From: Bicyclus anynana
Taxonomy: Eukaryota > Arthropoda > Insecta > Lepidoptera > Nymphalidae
Direction of reading: 5' to 3'
DNA length: 64,000 bases
Assembly (NCBI RefSeq): GCF_947172395.1
Contig: NC_069098.1
Location: 5,263,001 to 5,327,000 of the forward strand
Part shown: in pieces, positions 10,376 to 21,281 of the stretch
Layout of the letters: each line of letters begins with the position of its first letter
Position numbering within the stretch: the stretch's first letter is position 1
Notes under the pieces: generated by a model
Databases searched by the model: none
What the model was told of the DNA's origin: nothing
Seen by the model: only the letters and a program-made list of their open reading frames with translations
Program-made: the position numbers and the translations under genes

Positions 10376-11258
10376 AACAGGTAACATATTAAGGCTTATT
10401 TTAAATTAGAATAACAAAATTCATTCTAATATAAACGCCTAATGTGCGAACGCTAACTGTTTTAAAATTCATATTTAATTACAATCCAGAATTGTACAAA
10501 TAAAATATATTTCAAAACAAAACGTTTTATTTTTACACTCGCGTCCCAAAAAGGGATGTCGTTAGGATTACGCTACCAGATGTCATACACAGATCTCATT
10601 AGGCGTCCTTTTTATATATAGTTTAAGCGCTTTTAAAAAGTTAGTTTGTTTTTGTAGTAATTAAATACTAATAAAAAGGTAGATGAGAATTTATAAAAAT
10701 TTCACGTGCCTTACAAAATTTAGATTAATCGGTCGACAGGAAGGTAGAGATGAAATTTCAATTTACTAAGTTTACCCACCAATCAGGGCAAGCATAAAAT
10801 AGTTTATAATAAAAAGACAGAAGGAAAAGTTTTTCTTTTAAGAACTGTAAAGTAAAATAACTTTAAAGATAAAACTGAAACATCACCAAAAAGGTCTTTA
10901 GAAAAAAAAACAATTAAACATTAGTCGCTTATATAGCTTTCTACAACTTAATATTTATTATTTAACTATAAATAAATGGTTATTATTTTGCGAAATTCCA
11001 ATTGAAGCGACATTTGTGTTACATAACCAATAATACATTTACTTCGATACAATTATAAAATTCAATCAAAGTTTCAAGTTCTTCCAAGCCAACGCTCACG
11101 CTTCGAAATACTTAATTAGTGATGTTAATTAATATAATTATAGTTAAATTGGAATTCTCCTTTACTTAAGTTTCATATTACATTTCAGAAGACTTATTAA
11201 CCGATCTATATTCTTGACTATAACACCTTATATAATAAATATGACCTCGTTAGTGACT
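10376..11258. other. Unassigned AT-rich stretch
   Basis: Only AT-rich DNA; no coding frame above noise. Confidence 0.5.
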
Positions 11259-11566
11259 ATCATCATTATCAACTCATATTCGGCTCACTGCTGAGCTCGA
11301 TTCTCCTCACAGAATGAGAGGGGTTAGGCCAATAGTCCACCACGCTGGCTCAATGCGGATTAGTAGACTTCACACAAGCAGAGAATTAAGAAAATTCTCT
11401 GGTATGTAGGTTTCCTCACGATGTTTTCCTTCACCGATTGAGACACATGATATTTAATTTTTTTTTTTAAATGCACACAACTGAAAAGTTGTAGGTGCAT
11501 GCCCCGGACCGGATTTGAACCCACACCCTCCGGAATCCGTGATAGCCCAGTGGATATAGTATATAG
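11259..11566 (-). mobile_element. SINE-A with inverted 5' end
   Basis: 11259-11541 is SINE-A on the minus strand (ATC tail, TTCGGCTCACTGCTGAGCTC, CACACAACTGAAAAGTTG). The tRNA-like head should then continue as CGGAGGCAGAGG..., but instead 11541-11563 reads CCGTGATAGCCCAGTGGATAT, the head in the opposite orientation. Confidence 0.75.
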
Positions 11567-11568
11567 TG

Positions 11569-11665
11569 TGAACATATATACCTACTTGGGAATGCATTTG
11601 TTGTATTTGAACGCTTTTTTTACATCCGTTAAAAAAACTCTCGTGCAAATGAGGGCTAAGGGTAG
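11569..11665. mobile_element. MITE-M end fragment
   Basis: TTGGGAATGCATTTGTTGTA, TTTGAACGC and AAAAACTCTCGTGCAAATGA match the right part of MITE-M. Confidence 0.6.
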
Positions 11666-11687
11666 AGTAAACTTGCATATCTTTCAA

Positions 11688-11781
11688 GTAAGCCCGCTTT
11701 CATCTTAGACTGAACGTCACTTAACATCAGGTGAGATCGCAGTGAAGGACTAACTTTGTTATTGATTAAAAAAAAAGAAAC
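11688..11781 (+). mobile_element. SINE-B 3' tail fragment
   Basis: GCCCGCTTTCATCTTAGACTG, CATCAGGTGAGATCGCAGTG and a final poly-A match the last 90 bp of SINE-B. Confidence 0.6.
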
Positions 11782-11985
11782 TATAGTCTGGCAAGTTAGT
11801 TGATGACACTCCCATGATATGCGGGCGACTGGGGGAAAGACTGCACGGGTGTAAAATCGTGCGTGTTGGGAAGTGAGGTGCATCAATCGTGGGTTTTTCA
11901 TTCATCGCTACCCGGCCCGCGCGGACCATCCTCCCGATGGTCTGGTGGTGGTGGATGGTGATACTAACGAAGTTGCTAAGCTATA
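11782..11985. mobile_element. TIR-I DNA transposon-like repeat
   Basis: The left end CTATAGTCTGGCAAGTTAGT and right end AACGAAGTTGCTAAGCTATA are imperfect inverted repeats; ATGACACTCCCATGATATG is internal. Related copies at 23884-24077 and 25828-26028. Confidence 0.55.
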
Positions 11986-12228
11986 TTTATAATGTTATTG
12001 AGACATGGTTCTCAGAAATATCTCTTTGTAGAAAATAATGAGAAATCGAGATAATAATATAGTCATTCTTCTACGTGATGTACATAACTGACATGAACGT
12101 GACATCTCCTGAACGAATGAGACTTCTCATTTTATAAAAGTTGAAAGTTTGTCAGCCCATGCTTCATAAAGTATGGCAACTTTATAGTTTGGTATGTGTT
12201 AGTTGGTGGCTTTGGGATTAAAACTATA

Positions 12229-12580
12229 TCATCATCATCATCAAATCTGCCGATGGACGTCCACTGCAGGACATATGCCTTTTGTAGGGACTTCCAAACA
12301 TCACGATACTGAGCCACCTGCATCCAGCGAATCCCTGCGACTCGCTTGATGTCGTCAGTCCACTTGGTGGAATTGGGGGGTCGATGTCGGTGACTTTGAT
12401 TCTTTTGCGGATCTCCTCATTTATGTTTCGATCACGCAGAGATACTCCTAACATAGCTCGTTCCATCGCCCGCTGTGTGACTCTGAACCTTCTTATGAGG
12501 CCCATAGTAAGCGAGCAAGTCTCGCTATAGGTCATCACTGGCAACACGCACTGTTCGAAACTTTTGTCTTTAGGCACTAA
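12229..12580 (-). mobile_element. RTE LINE 3' end, internally deleted
   Basis: The minus frame from 12577 reads KSFEQCVLPVMTYSETCSLT, RAMERAMLGVSLRDR and RKRIKVTDI, the RTE reverse transcriptase C-terminal region. A deletion then jumps to the DDIKRVAG..RWMQ tail and the (ATC)n tail at 12229-12242. Confidence 0.8.
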
Positions 12581-13215
12581 GGAATTTCGGACGAAAACAT
12601 GTCGCGAAGTTTTATCAGAAATCCCGCGGAACCCATGAATTTACCTATATTTTGCATAATAATCTTCTATAACTTCTAATCAATTAAAATCTGTTAAGCC
12701 AGAGATTAGCCTGGATAAACAGACAGACAACATTTATTTTGTTTAAGTATCGCGTAAAATTTTGAAATCAAAAACACTACCTAAATTTTCTTATATGTAT
12801 TGATATCATAAGAAGATAAACAAAACCCTCCAACGGCATTGCAGTAAAACAAATTATTCACATCAACAAAAATAAAATCCCCCTGATAACCTCAATCACA
12901 GCAAATTATCCCCAATATACTTCAGTAGAAGTTTATTCGCCGAAGTCTTTAAAAACAGATCAAATTAATGAGAGATACCCGCTCGGAATACTTACCTACT
13001 TACTTCTTGAAATTAAATATTCAAGACGGAAAAGTGCTTCGTTTAATAGCGCTCACACTCATTTGGGTAATGGGTATTAAGGTTTATGTATTATTTAGCT
13101 AACGTGTTATATATCTATTGAATATTCATATAAGTGCTCTGAGATATTCCAATTAGATATTATTCACTATATTCAAGGAGATGGTTTGTATACTTATGCG
13201 TAATTTTAGTTTAAT
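12581..13215. other. Unassigned stretch
   Basis: 12622-12660 (AATCCCGCGGAACCCATGAA) looks like a decayed HEL fragment. The rest is unassigned AT-rich DNA. Confidence 0.45.
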
Positions 13216-13265
13216 TTTAACTACCAACGCCCCACGATTTCATCCCCGTAGTTCCACTTCCTTTT

Positions 13266-13595
13266 TGACGGCCTCCGTGGCGCAGTGGTATGCGCGGTGG
13301 ATTTACAAGACGGAGGTCCTAGGTTTAATCCCCGGCTGGGCAGATTGAGATTTTCTTAATTTGTCCAGTCTGGCTGGTGGGAGGCTTCGGCCGTGGCTAG
13401 TTACCACCCTACCGGCAAAGACGTACCGCCAAGCGATTTAGCGTTGCGGTACGATGCCGTGTAGAAACCGAAAGGGGTGTGGATTTTCATCCTCCTCCTA
13501 ACAAGTTAGCCCGCTTCTATCTTAGACTGCATCATCACTTACCATCAGGTGAGATTGTAGTCAAGGGCTAACTTGTAAAAGAATAAAAAAAAAAA
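13266..13595 (+). mobile_element. SINE-B, full length
   Basis: tRNA-like head GACGGCCTCCGTGGCGCAGT (A box TGGCGCAGTGGT) with a B-box-like GGTTTAATCCCCGGC, then the family body TGGCTAGTTACCACCCTACC and tail AGGGCTAACTTGTAAAAGAA plus poly-A. A pol III internal promoter is implied by A and B boxes. Possible 6-bp target repeat ACTTCC on both sides. Confidence 0.8.
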
Positions 13596-13611
13596 AATAA
13601 CTTCCCGTGGG

Positions 13612-13928
13612 AATTATCATCATCATTATCAACCCATATTCGGGTCACTGCTGAGCTCGAGTCTCCTTTCAGTATGAGAGGGGTTAGGCCAAATAGTCCA
13701 CCACGCTGGCCCAATGCGGATTGACAGACTTCACACACGCAGAGAATTAAGAAAATTTTCGGGTGTGCAGGTTTCAACACGATGTTTTTCCTTCACCGAT
13801 TGAGACATCTGATATTTAATTTCTTAAAATGCACACAACTGAAAAGTTGGAGCGGTATGCCCCGGTCCGGATTCGAACCCACATCCTCCGAAATCGGAGG
13901 CAGAGGTCATATCCTAGGCTATCACGGC
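13612..13928 (-). mobile_element. SINE-A, near full length
   Basis: ATC tail, GGTCACTGCTGAGCTCGAGT, ACAACTGAAAAGTTGGAG, then the reverse complement of the B box (GATTCGAACCC) and A-box head (GGCTATCACGGCTC). Confidence 0.8.
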
Positions 13929-14026
13929 TCTTTACCGGTATAAAATATAACCTATGATACTCACAAATAACGTGTCTTTCTAGTGGTAAAAGAATTTTCT
14001 AAAATCGGTTCATTAGATCCAGAGAT

Positions 14027-14107
14027 TGCTATGATAACCTAGAGAATATAACCTCTGCCTTCTATACGGAGGGCGTAGGTTCGAATCCGGTCCGGGGCAT
14101 GCACCAT
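14027..14107 (+). mobile_element. SINE-A head fragment
   Basis: tRNA-like GCTATGATAACCTAGAGAAT, ACCTCTGCC and B box GGTTCGAATCC, then GGTCCGGGGCATGCACC. Truncated after the head. Confidence 0.65.
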
Positions 14108-15515
14108 AGTCTCAAACTGTGAAGAAATTACATAGTGAGAAAGAAATTACATACTAATTCCGAATTCCGATAGTCTTCCAATCAATATCAGACGGGTCTT
14201 TTGTTTATTCTCTCAACTTCACATTTTTATTACACTTTCACTTGTGAATTTGTGTACCTAGAGAGTCAATATTTCCCAGGAGCTCTTCGGGGTCAGAGTG
14301 AAACATACGTAAAAGGATTTTTCACCAAATCTAGGTGACTTTGACTTTGGTTCCGTCGGTTTTTCTCGGAAAGTAGTAAAAAAATTCAAGCATACACTGT
14401 CTAACGATGTTGCTACATAATATTAGGTAAAACTAAAAGATTAAACTTTTATAACCCAAAGTATTCTTTTTTCAGCTAGGTACATATTATATTAAGCACT
14501 TTTCATTTTTTACGAATATTTTCTGACATTAATTCAGCCTTTGACGCGCAAAATTTCCGCGAAAGTAGCAATTTTCGATCGGGGCAGGATTGAATTATAA
14601 AGACTTTTAATGAAATATATTAGTAGATAAAATGTAATAAAAAACCAAAATAGATTTCCTGTAGGAGTAACTGTGTTATTAATTCTATTAAAAACACAGA
14701 TATATAGGAAACCTATTGAAAATATCATTTAGAATTATAATTATCACTAATCTAAAATGTGTTATGCAATTTTGTCCTAATAAATATACCAATTAACTAT
14801 TGTTAATTTAAACACCTGCTCAAATTGTTAATTTAAATAGCTCGATGATAAAGGCCGAACTCAATACAGAAAGATCATAGGTTCATTCCCGTCATAAACT
14901 ATGGTCGTAGATTACAGTTTTCCCGATTATAATATCGTTTACTTATCTTTAGTTTCAAAAAAATTAGGGGCATGTCTTTGAGAAGTGTAGTATCTGGTCG
15001 CGGAAGTTTATGTAAATTCCTAAATTTACCTAAGCCTGGAATCAAACTGAAGACCTTTGTATGACCCGATAATAAAGTAATGCAATTTTACCAGATTGGA
15101 GCAAATAAAAATGTTTTTAGCATGTCCATAAAAGTGAGGAATATTAAAAATAATAATTATTTTTTAAATCATGTTTTTTGTTGAAATATTTCAACACACG
15201 AAGCTTAATTAACTTTGTCCAAAAAATACCCAAGTAATTTCAACGACGATGAAATTCATATTTTTACAATGTCGCTTAACATTTTTAGCCCCGAAAATGC
15301 CAAGTAATTACGAGTATCTCCATATCACCATTTCGCAGTTCCGTTGCTGTCACAAAACGCAATTAAAATCGTAATCGCCGCGTGAGAACGTAGCGGCATC
15401 CCTCATAAAGTTGATTGACCCCAAGGCGGCGTTTCATAAAAACACCGGGAGGCTGAGCTACCGAGGATAATTTTTCAGCGCTCGTACACCGTAGTACTGT
15501 TTCTGAAATCTGAAA
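14108..15515. other. Unassigned stretch upstream of candidate promoter
   Basis: Mostly AT-rich. 14838-15085 has a weak tRNA-SINE look (TCATAGGTTCATTCCCGTC) but is too diverged to call. From 15300 the composition becomes more balanced. Confidence 0.4.
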
Positions 15516-15550
15516 TCAGTCAGTGTCGAGCCACGCTACGAGGTAGTCGT
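15516..15550 (+). promoter_or_regulatory. Candidate TATA-less core promoter (Inr + DPE)
   Basis: TCAGTC at 15516-15521 fits the arthropod initiator TCAKTY (A+1 at 15518). AGTCGT at 15545-15550 lies exactly at +28 to +33 and fits the DPE consensus RGWYVT. No TATA box lies at -30. In 64 kb on both strands such a pair is expected about once by chance, so support rests on the non-repetitive, GC-balanced context and a strong splice donor 620 bp downstream. Confidence 0.3.
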
Positions 15551-16140
15551 GTCGCTGCCTCCGAGCTCTGAACTCTACATGCCGCGTAAATAACATCGAT
15601 TCTAATTTCAGAAACTTTCAACTTTTCCCTCGAACAAAATAATAAACTACCGAGTGTTTTGTGTATGAACAGTGTATTGAATAACATTTTTGTCCTGGAG
15701 TTCTTCAACGATTTTTAGTTCGTCTCTGATTTGTGGGATTTATGACTATTATGACAGGCCATTCGTAAAACTAAAGCGAACTTTTAATTCCAATACTTTG
15801 GTGGTACGAAGCGTAAATTTAAATTATTTGAATTTTGAAATAGTAGGTTTACACAAGACTGTTGAAATCCGTACACCATACATGTTACAATAACGCGTTG
15901 TAATAGACATTTCAACGATTGGCGTTGTTTAGACTTTATTGTATTCACAGAATACAAATGATTGGTTCGTTGCGATTGTTTTTAAGTCACCAACGATATT
16001 ATCGTTGGTAGTCAGTGAGTTATTTCTTGTTTTGATCGGCCGCTTCCTTTTACATCGGCGACATCGGACGGAAATCGAATTCGAAACGCATAGCAGTTTG
16101 GAAATAACTTCGAAGCCGACACGTAAGGGACAGCATAACA
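15518..16140 (+). other. Candidate noncoding first exon
   Basis: Non-repetitive segment between the candidate initiator and the donor-like ACA/GTAAGT at 16141-16146. It holds several short ATG frames but no long coding frame, as expected for a 5' UTR exon. No acceptor or downstream coding exon is recognised in this window, so the gene, if any, would lie further right across a large intron. Confidence 0.25.
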
Positions 16141-16418
16141 GTAAGTCTGCTTTAGTTTGTTTTACATTGCACCACGTGTTCTGTTTTATACTTATCAGCA
16201 TCACTTCGTTTATCGTAGAGTTTAGGGAGTATTAATTTATTTTCTTAAGACGTCATGTATTATTTTCATGTTTTTAAAAATGGTTTTTTATTCGCATACT
16301 TGCAGATTCATAACAATCAATTGAGCTGTTTAATTTTCAATTAAAAATAACTTAAAAATAACAATGACAGTGTAAGTCATCTTATTACTCATATAGTATT
16401 TATTAGTCACAAATTGGA

Positions 16419-16578
16419 TTTTTCCGGAATGAAAAGTAGCCTATGTGTTAATCCAAAGTAAAATCTATTTCCATTCCAAATTTCAGCCAAATCGCTTCGG
16501 TAGCCGCAGCGTAAAAGAGGAACAAACATACTTACACACTTACACACAAACTTTCGCCTTTATAATATTAGCGTGATA
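16419..16578 (-). mobile_element. HEL fragment (long subfamily)
   Basis: GTAGCCTATGTGTTAATCC, ATCGCTTCGGTAGCCGCAGC and CTTTATAATATTAGCGTGAT. Confidence 0.6.
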
Positions 16579-16994
16579 TATATTTATATGTACTAACCTT
16601 GATAATAGGTAAAACCAATATGCAGTCATAGAAAACACCATACAACTTTTTCCCATCTGTAGCTATTCATATCGAAACCATAATAATTAGAGCGGTTGAT
16701 TTATAACGGGCATCTCACGTTCTTTGGTATCTTTTGATCTTCAAAATATATTACTGTTCACGTTTGAGTACAGCTAGACAAATGAATAATTAATATTTAA
16801 ATGATTCAATTTATAATTTAACTCATCTTGATTATGGTTGAGTTAAATATTCACTAAATAAACTGCAGGGAAAGTTTCAGCTCGCTTTTATTGTCTAGAT
16901 AAAATTGAATTAAAAGGAAATTAGTTACGTTGGAACTTGTGGAATATAATAAATAATAATTGCTGGTTGATATTGACAGCAAAAATATATACTT
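16579..16994. other. Unassigned AT-rich stretch
   Basis: Nothing recognised. Confidence 0.5.
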
Positions 16995-17219
16995 ACTAGC
17001 TGACACCCGCGAATTCGTCGGCGTGGAACTCAGTTTTTCACAGATCCCGCGGGAACCATGAACTTTTCCGGGTTGAAATTAGTCTATGTGTTAACCCAGA
17101 GTAAAATCTATTTCCAGTCCAAATTACAGCCAAATAGCTTCAGTAGCCGCTGCACAAAGGAGAAACAAACATACATACACACTTACACACACACACACAC
17201 ACAAACTTTTGCATATGAA
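16995..17219 (-). mobile_element. HEL (long subfamily)
   Basis: ACTAGCTGACACCCGCGAAT at the CTAG end, TCCCGCGGGAACCATGAAC, AGCTTCAGTAGCCGCTGCAC and a (CA)n run at 17183-17203. Confidence 0.6.
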
Positions 17220-17465
17220 AACATATTCTTTTTGGAAAACAAATTTTAATGTAATTAAAAATTTATTTATATCAATTCCTCTCAGAAACACATACATAAA
17301 TTTATTAATTAAATAACTTCATAATATAAATATTCGTAGTCATAGATCAGCTTTCGCCTCGTCAAAAAATGTAATTTAATTTAAAATATAGTTTGGTCAT
17401 TCTTTTACATCGCGTTTTATATGCAAAGTGATATGTATTTTGTACGCAATTATTAAAATATAAAT

Positions 17466-17745
17466 ATCGGATGCCCGCGACTTCGTCCGTCCTTAGACTT
17501 CTTTAATCCAGCCCCTTACAGTAGTATCGCTGTAAAAATGGAGAAACTTCTCCCGTTTTCCCAACGATTCCCTTTACTGGTCTGCTCCTATTGATCGTAG
17601 CGAAATGAAAAGGAGACTATAACCTGCCCAGGAGTATGAAGAATAATTGTACCAAGTTTCGTTAAAATCCGTTGAGTAGTTTTTGTTTCTATTGCGAACA
17701 TCCAGACCGACCGACAGACAGACAAAAATTTTACTGATTGCATTT
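17466..17745 (-). mobile_element. HEL, diverged subfamily
   Basis: GGATGCCCGCGACTTCGTCC start, AATCCGTTGAGTAGTTTTTG and a CCGACAGACAGAC tract, typical of a lepidopteran Helitron-like subfamily. Confidence 0.5.
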
Positions 17746-17798
17746 TTGGCATCAGTTTGATTAATTATTGAATTATTTAAAAAAAATAATTATTTGAA

Positions 17799-18001
17799 AT
17801 ATAAAAGATTTTCAATATTGATATGTTGACTATAAGATGTTGTTAGATTAGCTAATTACGTAATAATTTGAAACAGAAGATCCCTTAATTACGGACAGAA
17901 TAAAGTAATCGACTTGGTATTACATGAATCCACAACTTTTTGCGGTAAAATAACTGATTGCGAGAGTTGCTACATTTTACAAGTGTTGTTTTTTATGGCA
18001 T
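17799..18001. repeat. Dispersed repeat, partner of 39884-40085
   Basis: About 200 bp roughly 90% identical by eye to 39884-40085 (TATAAGATGTTGTTAG, CTAATTACGTAATAA, ACTTTTTGCGGTA, TACATTTTACAAGTGTTGTT). Unknown class. Confidence 0.75.
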
Positions 18002-18103
18002 ATATCATGTACAGAATTGACCTCTCTACAGATTTATTATAAGTATAGATTAACAGGATGGTATCTATTTAATTAGCAAGCAGTGCGTATTCTTAATTGA
18101 TTA

Positions 18104-18150
18104 ATTTAGCACACGTTTATTAATTATGAATCAATAAACGTGTGCTAAAT
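18104..18150. repeat. Perfect 18-bp hairpin
   Basis: ATTTAGCACACGTTTATT at 18104-18121 mirrored at 18133-18150, 11-nt loop. Confidence 0.85.
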
Positions 18151-18223
18151 AATAAAGCACTTCCTTAATTGGTTACCATGTTTTTCTGTGTTTTAATTTA
18201 GAATTTTTATAATTTTTTATTTT

Positions 18224-18573
18224 TCTATACTAATATTATAAAGAGGAAAACTTTGTTTGTATGTTTGTTTGTTTGTTTGTTTGATTGTAATGAATAGGCT
18301 CAAAAACTACTTCACCGATTTTAAAAATTCTTTCACCATTCGAAAGCTACATTATCCACAAGTAACATAGGCTTAATTTTATTTTGGAAAAAAATAGGGT
18401 TCCGTAAGATATTTGGGTTTTTCGGACACAAGGTGTAAAAAATCAACCAGAAAAGTAGGGTAGGGGTAGGTAGCGGTAGGGTAGGGGTAGGTAGCGGTAG
18501 GGTAGGGGTAGGATAGGGGTAGTTGATAGTTTACATCGAGTTTCACGCGGACGAAGTCGCGGGCGCCGGCTAG
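18224..18573 (+). mobile_element. HEL, complete, with internal G-rich minisatellite
   Basis: Starts TCTATACTAATATTATAAAG and ends with a hairpin region GCGGACGAAGTCGCGGGCGC then CGGCTAG followed by host T. The right terminus thus fits the Helitron rule (CTAG|T); the base before the 5' TC is T rather than A. A 21-bp G-rich repeat lies at 18455-18522. No Rep/helicase coding, so non-autonomous. Confidence 0.65.
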
Positions 18574-18610
18574 TATTTTTATATTTAGGAGAGTATATGT
18601 ACATCGCTAT

Positions 18611-19050
18611 TTTTAATATCATCATCATCATGTTGGACGCCCATTGACATACATATGACATGGACCTCTTGACATCATCATTGTCAACCCACGGCTCACT
18701 GCTGAGCTCGAATCTCCCCTCAGAATGAGAGGAGTTAGGCTAGTCCACCACGCTGGCCCAATGCGGATTGGCAGGCTTCACACACGCAGAGAATTAAGAA
18801 TTTTTTTTGGTATGCAGGTTTCTTCACGATGTTTAACCTCACCGTTTGAGACACGTGATATTTAATTTTTTTAAATGCACACAACTGAAAAGTTGGAAGT
18901 GCATGCCCCGGTCCGTATTCAAAGCTACGCCTTCCAGAATCAGAGGCAGAGGTCATATCCATTGGGCTATCACTCTTGACATAGGGCTTCCAAATACAAC
19001 GGTCTCGAGCCGCCAACAGCCAGTAGCTCCCATAAAGGTATCGCCCGTAA
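18611..19050 (-). mobile_element. RTE LINE 3' end split by SINE-A
   Basis: (ATC)n tail and GGACGCCCATTG...GACCTCTTGACAT at the left, resuming CTTGACATAGGGCTTCCAAA, CGGTCTCGAGCCGCC to the right of the inserted SINE. Confidence 0.7.
18666..18982 (-). mobile_element. SINE-A inserted in RTE, 10-bp target duplication
   Basis: CTCTTGACAT at 18666-18675 and 18973-18982 flanks a complete SINE-A (minus). The A-box head ends GGGCTATCA beside the right duplicate. Confidence 0.85.
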
Positions 19051-19960
19051 ATCACGAAGCTTTAATCATCATCATTATTATATAATGTTTGTAAATATAT
19101 TACTCTAATTAAATCTAGTCTAGTCGATTTTCAGTCTACGTCGATTGGTACTGAACCTAGGACATTCTTGTTAGACGGCATGGAGTTTTTAATCGAGGAC
19201 TGAACTACCGTGAGTTGGTCATTACCCTCTATCGCCACACGTGGTTACTCAGAAGTCATGTTAAAGTCATTAATGTTCCAAATTTAAACTATAATATAGA
19301 TATACTTATCACTTAGTAACCGTATATTAAACACAATGTAAGGATCGTAATCTAAATATGATATGTTATTGGGTTATTAGGTAGTAAATTATGTCTTTCG
19401 TTAGCATTAATTGCTATGTTCAACGTGTAATATAAATTATTATAATTGATATCGGTCCTTCGTAGATTGTGCTTTTTAGCACACATTTTGTATTTTATGG
19501 AGACGGGTGATTTTTTTTAAATTTCCCTGAATTATTTCATTGCTAAGAAGCCTTTATAGGTACTTAAAGTTCTTCCGAAGTTCTCCTGCTACATAGATCA
19601 CATTGAACGAAATTTATTTATTTAGTCTCTTATATGATGGTAATGGTAATAGATAATAATTTTACTAGTCATACATAATGCTTAGTGCAATGAAAATGTA
19701 TCTGTCCCTAAATTTGGTATAAACTATAATGTATCAATTGCAATATATCAATCCAGTTTTTAATGGGTAGGTAAAGTAATGTAATATCAAAAAATAAATA
19801 ATTTAATTGAAAATGATCTTCTTTACTGATATTATAATTATGTCTATATAAAACGTCTTATTATATTCTGCATTCACTTTTGTTATACGAATCATTGAAA
19901 GCTTCAACACTTTCCCGGTGAAAGATCTGAATGGAGTAAATGATTTTTTTTTTATTTTTT
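19051..19960. other. Unassigned AT-rich stretch
   Basis: No gene or firm repeat. 19170-19215 has a weak tRNA-like look only. Confidence 0.45.
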
Positions 19961-20050
19961 TTATTCATAATAGACTTGCGCTTGACTACAATCATGCCTG
20001 GTGGAAAGCAATGATGAGGTCAAGGTTGGAGCGCGCTTGCCTAGAAAATG
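19961..20050 (-). mobile_element. SINE-B-related tail, diverged
   Basis: GCGCTTGACTACAATCATGC, TGGTGGAAAGCAATGATGAG and GGAGCGCGCTTGCC resemble the reverse complement of SINE-B tails from a different subfamily. Confidence 0.4.
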
Positions 20051-20215
20051 CTGGAATTTTTTTTTTTCAGAAAAGGAGCTTCAGAAAAGGAGCTTTTTCT
20101 CATTACTGTCTATTGAATTATTGTAGTTCCCACTCCTAGCGCATAGTCGGGGGTAAATAACAGAAATTAAAGACTATTTAATTGCTTAGCAGACTATTTT
20201 TACGATATAGTATTC

Positions 20216-20602
20216 ATCATCATCATTATCAATCCATATTCGGCTCACTGAGGCCAATATGTATATGGTTAGGGTTGCCAACCATACTATAACATATAGT
20301 CGTTCGTTATCAACCCATATTCGGCTCACTGTTAAGCTCAAGCCTCCTCTCAGAATGAGAGGGGTGAAGCCAATAGTCCACCGCGTTGGTCCAATGCGGA
20401 TTGGCAGACTTCACACACGCATACAATTAAGAAAATTATCTGGTATGCAGGTTTCCTCATGATGTTTTTCCTTCGCCGTTTGAGACACGTGATATTTAAT
20501 TTATTAAAATGCACTCAACTGAAAAGTTGGAGTTGCATGATTCGAACCCACACCCTCCGGAATCAGGCAGAGGTCATATCCACTGGGTTATCACGGCCCA
20601 TA
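20216..20602 (-). mobile_element. SINE-A with duplicated 3' end
   Basis: Full SINE-A (20305-20602) preceded by a second copy of its terminal 40 bp (TCATTATCAATCCATATTCG...) and a 48-bp unrelated spacer. The head ends GGTTATCACGGCCC. Confidence 0.7.
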
Positions 20603-20859
20603 GTGTATTATGAAGAGAAAATAATAATGGCATTTGTTGTCATCAGTCGAATGCGAATTGCGATGCTCTCGCTTAAATTGCATTGCAATTTACAATGGGA
20701 TATACCACAATAGACACGGAAGTGCATTATAGAGCTAAATGCACTGTACAGTAAACGTAATGTTTCCAACATCTGTGGTTCGTTTCAAAATGGCGCATGG
20801 TAACTATACAGGATGCTGCTCAAATGATTTTCAATTTTAGCTCCAGTCTATTGGCCTGT

Positions 20860-21281
20860 GACAGCCAGACATACCCCATTATATGTAGGCGTAAAGTTTG
20901 TCAGCCTACGATTTTTTAATAGTCTCTTGCGACGAGTTGCAGTATGCTAAGGTCTGGCGTTTGGAGAAATTATTCCTCATCATATCTCGTAAAAATACCA
21001 AAAAATTACGTTTTATCTTGGAAATTGAGGATATGGGCTCTTAAAACCTACTTGCCTTCCATAGCCACAACGACAACCCTAATCATACCTGACCGTATTG
21101 ACAAACTTGCAGGCTTTACAACACGAGCGGTGGGGACTGTCATGCAATTTATAGATGCAAAAATGTAGTGCTTACTCTAAGAACTCATTACGAACCTGTA
21201 TTGAAGAAGAAATTTTCCATTTTGTTTACTCTAGTTAAAAACTTTTTGCACGCCAATATACACGAAGTATGTCTGGCTATC
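20860..21281. mobile_element. DNA transposon remnant with imperfect TIRs
   Basis: GACAGCCAGACATAC at 20860-20874 matches the complement of 21267-21281 (one mismatch), and similarity extends inward to about 40 bp. The interior holds an unrecognised 74-codon frame. Confidence 0.5.

Larger units (their letters stand above)
13216..14040 (-). mobile_element. HEL interrupted by two SINEs
   Basis: HEL sequence at 13216-13262 (CTACCAACGCCCCACGATTT) continues at about 13600-13611 (CCCGTGGGAA) and again at 13929-14040 (ATAAAATATAACCTATGATA...TTAGATCCAGAGATT). SINE-B and SINE-A fill the gaps. Confidence 0.6.

Noticed and set aside
11454..20713. Several 60-105 codon ORFs over SINE copies (for example 11454-11687, 18735-19055, 20459-20713)
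   Set aside because: They read through SINE-A sequence in various frames and share residues only because the DNA is repeated.
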